From Methylobacterium sp. E-045 (GTDB lineage Bacteria; Pseudomonadota; Alphaproteobacteria; Rhizobiales; Beijerinckiaceae), in the NCBI RefSeq assembly GCF_022829685.1, contig NZ_JAKSYE010000134.1:124001-188000 (forward strand): DNA of 64,000 nt. The letters run 5' to 3'. Positions within the stretch are counted from its first letter, which is position 1. Each line of letters opens with the position of its first letter. The notes below the pieces were generated by a model. The model ran no database searches, was not told the DNA's origin, and was given only the letters and a program-made list of their open reading frames with translations. A program made the position numbers and the translations under genes. Positions 51,656-60,400 of the stretch are shown piece by piece.

Positions 51656-52702
51656 TCAGCGCGGCATGAATGCCCAGTAATCCAGGTCGAGGATCACGGC
51701 AGGGTCGTAGCCGTCGCCGGTCTTGTCCGGGTGGTTGCCGCAGGGCTGGTTCTTGGTGGCGACGGTGCGCAGGCGCAGGGCGCCGATATCGGAGCGGCCG
51801 GAAAGCTCTGCGGTCTCAAGGACTTCGCTCCAGGCGTAGACCGTGTCGCCGGCGAATAACGGTGCCACGTGGCGGCCGGCATTGATGCCGGCCAGGGCGA
51901 AGGCGTTGCCGAGGCCGTTGAAGCTGAGGGCACGGGCGAGCGAGATCACGACGCCGCCATAGATCAGGCGCCGGCCGAAGCGCGTATCCTTGGCGGAGAA
52001 GCCGTCGAAATGCACCTTGGCGGTATTCTGGTAGAGGCGCGTGGCGATCTGGTGCTCGGCTTCCTCGACGGTCATGCCGTCCACATGGTCGATCTTCTCC
52101 CCGACGACGTAATCGCCGAAGCGGTGCGGCGAGCCGGCGAGGTCGAGATCGTAGGCGCCGACGTTCAGCGGGGGCAGGGCGCCGGCGAGATCGGCCGGGT
52201 CGACCACCTTGGCGAAGGTCGGGACGTGCTCCTGCTCGATCTTCGCCTCCGGATCGCGCTTGCGCACCAGCACCCAGCGGCAATAGCTCAGAACCGTCTC
52301 GCCGTTGGCGTCCGAACCGGTGGAGCGCACGTAGACCACGCCGGTCTGACGGTTCGAGCTCTCCTTCAGGCCGATCACCTCGGAGACCGTGGACAGGGTC
52401 TCGCCGGGATAGACCGGCCGACGGAAGCCGCCCTCGGCGTAGCCGAGATTGGCGAGCGCGTTCAGCGAGATGTCCGGCACCGTCTTGCCGAACACGACGT
52501 GGAAGGTGAGCAGATCGTCGAGCGGGCTCTGCGGGTAGCCGATCGCCTTGGCGAAAGCATCCGAGGACTGGACCGCGAAGCGTGGCCCGTAGAGCGACGT
52601 GTAGAGGGCGACGTCGCCACTCGTCACCGTACGTGGGGTGGCATGACGGATGGTCTCGCCGAGGCGGTAATCCTCGAAGAAGCGGCCGGGATTGGTCTTC
52701 AT
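51656..52702 (-). CDS. mch: Mesaconyl-CoA hydratase (beta-methylmalyl-CoA dehydratase)
   Basis: The enzyme hydrates mesaconyl-CoA to beta-methylmalyl-CoA in the ethylmalonyl-CoA pathway, the step after Mcd. The 348-residue protein has two MaoC-like hot-dog units. The N-terminus 'MKTNPGRFFEDYRLGETIRH' and blocks 'LYTSLYGPRFAVQSSDAFAK', 'YPQSPLDDLLTFHVVFGKTV', 'GLKESSNRQTGVVYVRSTG' and 'HFDGFSAKDTRFGRRLIYGG' match Mch closely. Overlap with the convergent TSUP gene is avoided by 7 bases. Confidence 0.92.
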   Translation of the reverse strand: MKTNPGRFFEDYRLGETIRHATPRTVTSGDVALYTSLYGPRFAVQSSDAFAKAIGYPQSPLDDLLTFHVVFGKTVPDISLNALANLGYAEGGFRRPVYPGETLSTVSEVIGLKESSNRQTGVVYVRSTGSDANGETVLSYCRWVLVRKRDPEAKIEQEHVPTFAKVVDPADLAGALPPLNVGAYDLDLAGSPHRFGDYVVGEKIDHVDGMTVEEAEHQIATRLYQNTAKVHFDGFSAKDTRFGRRLIYGGVVISLARALSFNGLGNAFALAGINAGRHVAPLFAGDTVYAWSEVLETAELSGRSDIGALRLRTVATKNQPCGNHPDKTGDGYDPAVILDLDYWAFMPR

Positions 52703-52752
52703 CGCTTGGTCGTCCCTCGAAGTGTTTCTTGCGCCTTCAGTGCGGTGCGGCC

Positions 52753-53055
52753 TCAGCCGCCATAGACCACGGTCTGGGGCGGAATGACCTCGTGCAGGAG
52801 CCGGCTCACGAAGAGCAGCAGCAGCACGAGGACGATCGGCGACAGGTCGATGCCGCCGAGATTGGGCAGGATGCTGCGGATCGGGCGAAGGACCGGCTCG
52901 GTCAGCCGGTACAGCACCTCACCGATCTGCGAGACGATCGGGTTGCGGACGTTGACCACGTTGAAGGCCACGAGCCAGCTCAGCACGGCGCTGGCGATGA
53001 GCACATAGATGAAGAGCTGCACGACGGTGTCGAAGAGCCAGAGAAGAGCATACAT
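52753..53055 (-). CDS. YggT family membrane protein
   Basis: A 100-residue protein with two hydrophobic segments ('LLWLFDTVVQLFIYVLIASA' and 'LSPIVLVLLLLFVSRLLHEV') and the family motif 'LTEPVLRPIRSILPNLGGID'. Members are thought to act in membrane protein insertion or osmotic/division-related processes. It is upstream of mch on the same strand. Confidence 0.92.
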   Translation of the reverse strand: MYALLWLFDTVVQLFIYVLIASAVLSWLVAFNVVNVRNPIVSQIGEVLYRLTEPVLRPIRSILPNLGGIDLSPIVLVLLLLFVSRLLHEVIPPQTVVYGG

Positions 53056-53167
53056 GCGCGGTCTGATGTCCTCGTTCGCCCCGCCTTGTCAGGCTCGGGT
53101 CTAACGTCGGGAATTCCGGAATTGACAGGTCGAGGTACGCGCGCCTACAAGGCCGGCACCTCGGAAC

Positions 53168-53243
53168 GGGGCTGTAGCTCAGATGGGAGAGCGCCGCAAT
53201 CGCACTGCGGAGGTCAGCGGTTCGATCCCGCTCAGCTCCACCA
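53168..53243 (+). tRNA. tRNA-Ala (anticodon CGC)
   Basis: A full cloverleaf of 76 bases with encoded CCA (53241-53243): acceptor GGGGCTG/CAGCTCC (one G-U), D-arm GCTC..GAGC, anticodon stem CCGCA/TGCGG around loop ATCGCAC with anticodon CGC, 5-nt variable region AGGTC, and T-arm AGCGG-TTCGATC-CCGCT. It reads GCG codons. Confidence 0.95.
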
Positions 53244-53446
53244 GGTTTCTTTCAAGCCCCTGGTGAACAACGATCTTGTGAGGATCGCGCCGTCGCCTCG
53301 ACGACCGCGCGGCCCGTCATCGGCAGCGCCATGAGACGGTCGTTTCGAGCGCCATCGGACGTCGCTTCGAGCGCCATCCGACCCCCCTTTCCCCCGCGCC
53401 GTCCCATGCGGGATGACGCCGGTCCGTACCGACGCGCGAGACCCGC

Positions 53447-53989
53447 TCAGGCGGCGGCGGATCGGCACAGGGCCGTGCCGTCACGGATCATGAAATTCAC
53501 CAATGTCGGAGAGACACCGTTCTCGCGGGCGAGAACGGTCTGCGGGATGCCGTCGATCCTGTGGGCGAGAAAGACCCGGCGGGTGCGCTCCGACGTCGTC
53601 TCCAGCGCGGCCAGGACGGCCTTCAGCGCCTGGCACTGTTCGAGGCGGTCCTGCGGGCAGGTACAGGGAGCGGCGACGGCCTCGGCCTGCTCGTCCGGCA
53701 CGAAGCGGCAGCGCTCGCGCAGGGTCCGGCGCGCCCAGTCGATGGCGGCGTTCCGCACCATCCGCCGCAGGTAGGGGAGCGGCGCCTCGATGCGGCGCCC
53801 CCGACGCGTGTCGGCAGCCGGCTCCTCGCAGAGCTTGAGCACCACCTCCTGCACCACATCCTCGGCCGCGGCGCGATCGTTCAGGATCTGCGTCGCGTAG
53901 GCGACGAGGCTCGATTGCTCGGCGATGAGAGTGGCCAGAAGCGGAGCGTCGGTGTCGCTTCGCGTCTCGTGCGTATGACGATGTGCCAT
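53447..53989 (-). CDS. ECF RNA polymerase sigma factor, FecI-like
   Basis: The 180-residue protein has region 2 ('LVAYATQILNDRAAAEDVVQ' then 'EVVLKLCEEP', 'LPYLRRMVRNAAIDWARRTL') and region 4 ('VLAALETTSERTRRVFLAHR' then 'IDGIPQTVLARENGVSPTLV'), with the pattern of iron-starvation FecI-type sigma factors. It would direct RNA polymerase to iron-uptake genes. ATG at 53989 follows AGAAGG. An Irr-type box lies about 160 bases upstream, and a siderophore-type acetyltransferase pseudogene is divergent; no FecR-type anti-sigma gene is adjacent. Confidence 0.87.
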   Translation of the reverse strand: MAHRHTHETRSDTDAPLLATLIAEQSSLVAYATQILNDRAAAEDVVQEVVLKLCEEPAADTRRGRRIEAPLPYLRRMVRNAAIDWARRTLRERCRFVPDEQAEAVAAPCTCPQDRLEQCQALKAVLAALETTSERTRRVFLAHRIDGIPQTVLARENGVSPTLVNFMIRDGTALCRSAAA

Positions 53990-54519
53990 GAACGACCTTC
54001 TTCGAATGTGCAGGCCAGGACGCAACGGGGCGATTCCGCCCCGCCGCGCCGCATCGCCGGGCAAGTGCCGCCCCCCAATTCAGATACCGAGGCTAAAGAG
54101 GCAAATTTCACGGACTTACAAGGGCGTCATCGCCACAAAATATTTGAATTAGAAGTCTTCTAAACTCAATTCTGACAGTCGAGGACGCCGCTTCGACGAG
54201 GATTCAAGCTCACCGCGAAGGACTTATGCTGACGCAAGACACCGGATTTGCGTTCAACGCGGGCCCGCATGACCAGGGGGCATCCCAAGCATGAGCGACG
54301 ACATCTTCGGATCGTGATCGGTTGTATCAAATTCATCCTACCCGTCCAGCGTTAGATGCCTGTGTGGGGCGAGGGCGCGGGGCGGCAGGTGCCGGATCGT
54401 TCGGCGTGCGATCGCCGGGAGTTGCGCAAGCGACACTAAATTTCCGACGCTGCCGGTCGTCTTCCTCGAAAACGGCGTCCCGCTTCGCGGATGCCGGTTC
54501 CAGCCAGTGACGAGACGCG
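53990..54519. other. Divergent control region between the ECF sigma gene and the acetyltransferase pseudogene
   Basis: About 530 bases without a convincing gene. The segment 54100-54180 is AT-rich against the background and contains the Irr-type palindrome. A small frame at 54322-54510 has no support. Confidence 0.55.
54148..54164. promoter_or_regulatory. Irr-type iron control element (ICE box)
   Basis: ATTAGAA-GTC-TTCTAAA contains a perfect 6+6 palindrome TTAGAA/TTCTAA with 3-base spacing at 54149-54163. This fits the ICE motif bound by the haem-sensing regulator Irr in Rhizobiales. It sits in the AT-rich part of the region between an iron-type ECF sigma gene and a siderophore acetyltransferase pseudogene, which is the expected place. 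Irr itself is not in the window. Confidence 0.7.
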
Positions 54520-55593
54520 ATGCTCCGGACGACAGATCCCTTTCGATGCGGCGAGGCGACGGGCCGTCCCCTCGAGGTTTATCGCGACGGCGACCGGCTC
54601 AGCGTCGTCTCGGAGGGCCGCGTCGGCCTCCGCCTGCGCCTTCAGGAGGGAGCCACCCCGCATCTCTCCCTCGAGGAGCCGGTAAAACCCGACCCGCGAG
54701 ACGTCCTCCCCGGCGTCACGGCGGCCTTCGAGATGGTCTCGGCCACTCATCCCGAGGCCGGCTGGATCGGGCTCGATCGCGCGAGCTTCGCCGGCCTCGC
54801 CGCCCCCCTGATGGAACGCGGGCTCGCCGTGCGGGAGGGGGACGGCCTCGGCGTCGATCCGGTGATGCTGTGGCAGCGCCCCGAACCCTGGCTCGCCAAT
54901 CTCGCGGCACGCGATTTTCCGGCGCGGCCGGTGATGAGCGGCGGCAAACGGCATCCGCAGCGGCCGCCGAAGCCTGAGGGGACGATCTATTCCCGCTTCA
55001 TCCCCTGGCTCGGGCAGGCCGTGGCGTTCCGCGCCGCTACACTCGACGACGTCGATACGCTGCATCGCTGGTTCAACGATCCGGTGGTCGATGCCGCCTG
55101 GGGCGAGGCCGGCGCGCGCGACAAGCACGAGGCCTATCTCGCCGGCCTCATCGCCGATCCGCACATGATCCCGATGATCGGGACGATCGGCGGCGAACCC
55201 TTCGGCTATTTCGAGATCTACTGGGCCAAGGAGAACCGCCTCGCCCCGTTTTACGACGTGCAGGATTAAGATCGCGGCTGGCATGTCCTGATCGGCGAGA
55301 GCAGGTTTCGCGGCAAGGCCTACATCTCGGCCTGGCTGCCCTCGCTCATGCACGCGCTCTTCCTCGACGACCCGCGCACGGAGCGGATCGTCGGCGAGCC
55401 CAAGGCGGACCACGTCCAGCAATTGCGCAACCTGGAGCGGTCGGGCTTCGCGCGGATCAAGACCTTCGATTTCCCGCACAAGCGCGCGGCCCTGGTGATG
55501 CTCCTGCGCGAGCGTTTCTTCGGCGAGCGACTGTGGTCCCCGGCGGGGGGCCTGCCCGCCTCGCCGGAGACAGGATCGCAGCCCGCGCCCTGA
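54520..55593 (+). pseudogene. Siderophore-type GNAT acetyltransferase (IucB/RhbD-like), interrupted by an in-frame TAA
   Basis: The intact part (54520-55269) encodes 249 residues: an N-terminal region, then the acetyltransferase core 'VAFRAATLDDVDTLHRWFND', 'PVVDAAWGEAGARDKHEAYL', 'GEPFGYFEIYWAKENRLAPF' ending YDVQD and TAA at 55267-55269. The same frame continues after the stop with the rest of the domain, 'DRGWHVLIGESRFRGKAYIS', 'LFLDDPRTERIVGEPKADHV', 'FARIKTFDFPHKRAALVMLL', to a TGA at 55591-55593. Family members have an aromatic residue-D-RGWH run here, so a single base change from a Tyr codon to TAA explains it. Such enzymes acetylate hydroxylysine or amines in hydroxamate siderophores. 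A sequencing error is possible. Confidence 0.85.
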
Positions 55594-55602
55594 CGGGACG
55601 CT

Positions 55603-57402
55603 TCAGCGGGAGGCGAGATAGGCGCGCCAGCCGCCGTGGCGGGTGATGTCCTCGGCCCCCGCCACCGCATGGGCTTCGCACAGGAAGCCGGACACCTCCG
55701 AGCCGTCCTCCAGGGTGAGCTTGCCGATGCCGAGGGGGGCGGGGATCGCGGCGGCGAAGCGGCCGAATCCCGCCGGAGGCAGGGCCCAGATCTCGACCTC
55801 CAACCCGCCGCCGGCAAAGTCCGGCTCGTGGACGAGACCGGGCTTGGCCGGCTGGGTGCCGGGCAGGGCGTAGAGGCGATACGCCCCCGAGGTCCGCGCC
55901 GCCCGCACCTTCCTGCCGCCGAGATCGGTGAGCTGGTGGTTGAGGGGCAGGCCGCTGAGATGGGCGCCCACCACCGCGATGGCGATCTCGTCCGTCGCCG
56001 GGGCCGGGACCCGGCTCGCCTCGGGCAGGGTCGCGTCGCGCACGATCCCCATCCCGCACGCCGCCGCGCGGTGGAGCGCGTCGGCCCAGGGGCCCAGGGC
56101 CTCGTCGCTGAAGCCGGGGCCGACGAGCGTGACGCCGCCGGGCAGGCCATCGGCGCCGAACCCGCCGGGGACCGCGATCGCCGCAAGGCCGAGGAGGTTG
56201 GCGAAGTTGGTGTAATGGCCGAAATGGCTGTTGAGGCGGATCGGGTCGGCCAGCATCGCCTCCACCGTGTAGGTGGTGGGAGAGGTGGGCAGGAGCAGGA
56301 TGTCGACCTCCGCCCAGGTCGCTTCGGTGCGCCGCCGCAGGGCCTCGAACGCGTAGCGGCCCTCGAACGCGTCGACGGCGCTGTAGCCCTTGGCGGCCTC
56401 GACGATGCTCCTCACGCTCGGGTCGAGGGCGTCGGCATTCCCGGCGAAGAACCCGGCGATGGCGGCCAGGCGCTCGGCGACCCAGGGCCCGTTGTAGAGC
56501 AGGGTGGCGATCTCGCGGAACGGCGCGTAGTCGAACGGCACCGCCACGGCCCCGAGGGCTTCGAGGCGGGCGATGGCGGCGTCGTAGAGGGCCTCGCGCT
56601 CGGCATCGCCGTAGAACTCGCGCTCGTCCGGGGTCGGCACGCCGAAACGGAGGCCCTGGGCGGGGAGGGGATGCGGCTCCATATGCCGCGAGAACGGATC
56701 GGCGGCGTCAAAGCCTTCCGCGATGCGGCGGATCGCGAGACCGTCGCCCACGGTCGCCGCGAAGATGCTGATGCAGTCGAGGCTGCGGCAGGCGGGGACG
56801 AGGCCCGTCGTGCTGAACAGCCCCGGTGTCGGCTTGATCCCCACGAGGTTGTTGAACATCGCCGGCACGCGGCCGGAACCGGCCGTGTCGGTGCCGAGCG
56901 AGAAGCTCGCGAGCCCCGCCGCCACGGCGACGGCCGAGCCGGAACTCGAGCCGCCCGAGACATGGGCGGCGCTGAACACGCTGCGCGGCGCGCCGTAGGG
57001 CGAACGCGTGCCGTTGAGGCCGGTGGCGAACTGGTCGAGATTGGTCTTGCCCGTGCAGAACGCCCCCGCCGCCTTCAGGCGCGCCACCACCTCGGCATCG
57101 GAGGTGGCGGTATAGGCGAAGGCCGGGCAGGCGGCCGTCGTCGGCAGGCCGGCGACGTCGATATTGTCCTTCACGGCGAAGGGCACGCCCCAGAGCGGCA
57201 GGGAATTCGGCTCGGGGTGGCGCGCCATCAGCTCCCGCGCCGCGCTCACCAACGCTTCCCGGTCGAGGGCGGCGATGAAGATGGCGGGGTCCGTGGACGC
57301 CGCCATCCGGTCGGCGACGGCTTCGGCGACGGTCACGGGGGTGGCACGCCCCGAGGCGTAGAGGTCCCGCAGGGTCGACAGGTCGAGGATGGTCGGCAGC
57401 AT
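55603..57402 (-). CDS. atzF: Allophanate hydrolase
   Basis: Amidase-signature enzyme that splits allophanate into CO2 and ammonia. The 599-residue protein has the catalytic triad Lys78 ('GVPFAVKDNID'), the cis-Ser in 'GGSSSGSAVAV' (about 152-154) and the nucleophile Ser176 in 'DTAGSGRVP'. The C-terminal domain (from about 440; 'IAIAVVGAHLSGLPLNHQLT') is the AtzF-type extra domain that hydrolyses the intermediate. It is the last gene of the riboswitch-headed operon, 22 bases after the carboxylase stop. A GTG six codons earlier is possible. Confidence 0.93.
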   Translation of the reverse strand: MLPTILDLSTLRDLYASGRATPVTVAEAVADRMAASTDPAIFIAALDREALVSAARELMARHPEPNSLPLWGVPFAVKDNIDVAGLPTTAACPAFAYTATSDAEVVARLKAAGAFCTGKTNLDQFATGLNGTRSPYGAPRSVFSAAHVSGGSSSGSAVAVAAGLASFSLGTDTAGSGRVPAMFNNLVGIKPTPGLFSTTGLVPACRSLDCISIFAATVGDGLAIRRIAEGFDAADPFSRHMEPHPLPAQGLRFGVPTPDEREFYGDAEREALYDAAIARLEALGAVAVPFDYAPFREIATLLYNGPWVAERLAAIAGFFAGNADALDPSVRSIVEAAKGYSAVDAFEGRYAFEALRRRTEATWAEVDILLLPTSPTTYTVEAMLADPIRLNSHFGHYTNFANLLGLAAIAVPGGFGADGLPGGVTLVGPGFSDEALGPWADALHRAAACGMGIVRDATLPEASRVPAPATDEIAIAVVGAHLSGLPLNHQLTDLGGRKVRAARTSGAYRLYALPGTQPAKPGLVHEPDFAGGGLEVEIWALPPAGFGRFAAAIPAPLGIGKLTLEDGSEVSGFLCEAHAVAGAEDITRHGGWRAYLASR

Positions 57403-57424
57403 GTCGGTCGGCTCTCTCACCCGC

Positions 57425-60400
57425 TCAGGTCTCTTCGATGATGGCGACGAGATCGCCGCCGCGCAGGGTCCGCCCCGGCTTCACCCGGACCTCACGCACG
57501 ATTCCCGCCACCGGGGCGGAAACGGCGATCTCCATCTTCATCGATTCGAGGATCGCCACCGTCTCGCCCGCCGCGATGCTCTGTCCTTCCTCCACCAGCA
57601 CCTTCCAGACGTTGCCCGGCACGGTCGTCGGCACGCCCACTTGGCCGGCTGGCACCGCATCCTCCTCGCCCGGGGGCGCGCCCTCGTCAGCGACGAAACT
57701 GTCGAGCCCCGCATCCTGCCAGCGCTGCCGCTCGGCCTCGAAGGCGGTCTGCTGGCGCAGCTTCGCCTGCGTGATCTCGACGGCGTTGCGGGCGAGCTCG
57801 GCCCGGTGCTCCGCGTAGGAGAACGTGCCCTCCTCGATGGTCAGCGGGTAGGCCCCGTGCGGAAATGCGGCGCGCGCCTCCGTCAACTCATCGTGGCTCA
57901 CGGGGAAGAAGCGGATGCGGTCGAACGGGCGCAGCAGCCAGGGATGGCCGGGGACGAAGTCCTTCGTCATCCGCCAGGTGTTCCAGATCTGGATGGTGCG
58001 GCCGAAGAGCTGGTACCCGCCCGGCCCCTCCATGCCGTAGATGCACATATAGGCGCCGCCGATGCCCACCGCGTTCTCCGGCGTCCAGGTCCGGGCGGGG
58101 TTGTACTTGGTGGTGACGAGGCGGTGGCGCGGATCCACCGGCGTCGCCACCGGCGCGCCGAGATAGACGTCGCCCAGCCCCATCACGAGATAGCTCGCAT
58201 CGAAGATGATGCGCTTCACGTCCGCTTCCGACTCCAAGCCGTTGATGCGCCGGATGAACTCGATGTTCGAGGGGCACCAGGGCGCGTTGGGGCGCACCAG
58301 CTCCTGGTACTTGCGCATGGCGAGTTCGGCCTGGGGGTCGTTCCAGGACAGGGGCAGGTGGACCACGCGGCTCGGCACCGTGACGTCCTCGACGGCGGGC
58401 AGGGCGGCCTCGATCGCGCGCAGCTGCCCGAGGAGGCGTCCGCGCGGGAGGGTCGTGCCGTCGTAATGGATCTGGAGGGAGCGGATGCCCGGCGTCAGAT
58501 CGATGAGACCGGGGAGCCTCGCCTCCGCCACCGCCTCGGCCAGGAGGTGGACGCGCAGGCGGATGCCGATGTCGAGGGCCATCGGGCCGTATTCGACGAG
58601 GAGATTGTCGTCGCCCTGACGGCGGTAGACCACCGGCACGGGGCCGGAGGAATCGGTGGCGAGGATGGGCGAGCCTGCGCGAGCTTTCCCTCCCCCCCCT
58701 GCGGGGGAGGCGGCGGGAGTCACAGGTCCGCTCGACGGCTGTTTCTCAATCCGAGACGGTTCGAGATGAGGCGCGGCGGGCTCCCTCTCCTGGAAGGAGA
58801 GGGTTGGGGTGAGGTGTGGTCCATTTCCGGAAAGCTCACACACCTCACCCTGTCCCTCTCCTTCCAGGAGAGGGGACCCGAGCGGCCCGCCGGATGTGTG
58901 AAGATCGGAGCACTCCGAGGGAGAAGGGACCGGAGGGCGATCCCCCGCCCGCTCCACCGCCGTGAACCGCACCGTGTCCCCCGGCCGCAGCTGGCCCATC
59001 TTCCACTGCTCGTCGCGGGCGATCACCGCCGGGCAGACGAAGCCGCCGAGACTCGGGCCGTCGGGCCCGAGCAGGATCGGCATGTCGCCGGTGAAGTCGA
59101 TGGCGCCGATGGCGTAGGCGTTGTCGTGGAGGTTCGACGGGTGCAGCCCGGCCTCGCCGCCGTCGCTGCGCGCCCAGAGCGGGGTCGGGCCGACGAGGCG
59201 CACGCCGGTGCGGGCCGAGTTGAAGTGAACCTCGTAAGAGGCTGAGAACAGGTCCGAAATGTCCTCGTCCCGGAAGAAGTCCGGCGCGCCGTGCGGCCCG
59301 TAGACCACGCCGATCTCCCAGGCATGGGTCAGCGGCGCGGGCTCAGGGTTCGAGGCCTCGACCTCCGGCGCATCGCCGAGATGCAGGACGTCGCCGGCCT
59401 TGAGCACGCCGGTGGCGTGGCCGCCGAAGGCGCCGAGGGCGAAGGTCGCCCGCGAGCCGAGGACGACCGGCGCCGCAAACCCGCCGCGCAGGGCGAGGTA
59501 GCTGCGCTGGCCGGGGCCGGCAATCGCGCCGATGCTCACGATCTGGCCGGGTTCGACCGCGAAAGCCTTCCCGTGAGGCTGCTCGACCCCGTCGAGGCGC
59601 GCGGTCATCGCGGCTCCGGCGAGGGCCACGGTGGCGGCGGCGTGGAAGCGCAGGGTCGGACCCGACACGGTGAGTTCGAGGGCGCAGGTGTCGGGCGGGT
59701 TGCCCACGAGGGCGTTGGCGTCGCGGAACGAGCGCGCATCCATCGGCCCGCTCGGCGGCACGCCCACATGCCAGAGGCCGATGCGGCCGGGCAGTTCCTG
59801 CAGGCTCGATTGCGCGCCGGGGACCAGAACCTCGATGCTGCGCGGCGCATAGGGGAAGTCGCGCAACGCCGTGGTGGCGACCCGGCCCGAGGTGAAGAGC
59901 TCGGAGCCGGCGATGGCGCGCAGATAGTCGAGGTTGGTCTCGATCCCCGAGACCGCGCTCGCATCCAAAGCCGCGCGCAGGGCCGCGAGGGCGGCCGGCC
60001 GGTCCTCGCCCGTCACGATGATCTTGGCGAGCATCGGGTCGTAATTCGTGGTGACCTCTGTGCCGGTCTCGATCCAGCCGTCGATGCGGGCCCCGGCGGG
60101 GAACCGCACCTCCGTGAGGCGGCCGGCGCTGGGGGCGAAATTGGCGTGCGGGATCTCGGCATAGAGCCGCGCCTCCATGGCCGCGCCCCGCGGGACCAGG
60201 GGGCCGGCCGTGCCGATCACGTCCTCGCCGGCGGCCTGGCGGATCATCCATTCCACGAGATCGATGCCGAACACCGCCTCGGTGACCGGATGCTCGACCT
60301 GGAGCCGGGTGTTCACCTCGAGGAAGGCGACATCCTCGCGGGCGGGATCGTAGATGTACTCCACCGTGCCCGCCGAGGCGTAGGCGACGCTCGTCCCCAG

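Noticed and set aside
54322..54510. Small plus-strand frame in the ECF/acetyltransferase control region
   Set aside because: No ribosome binding site or similarity.
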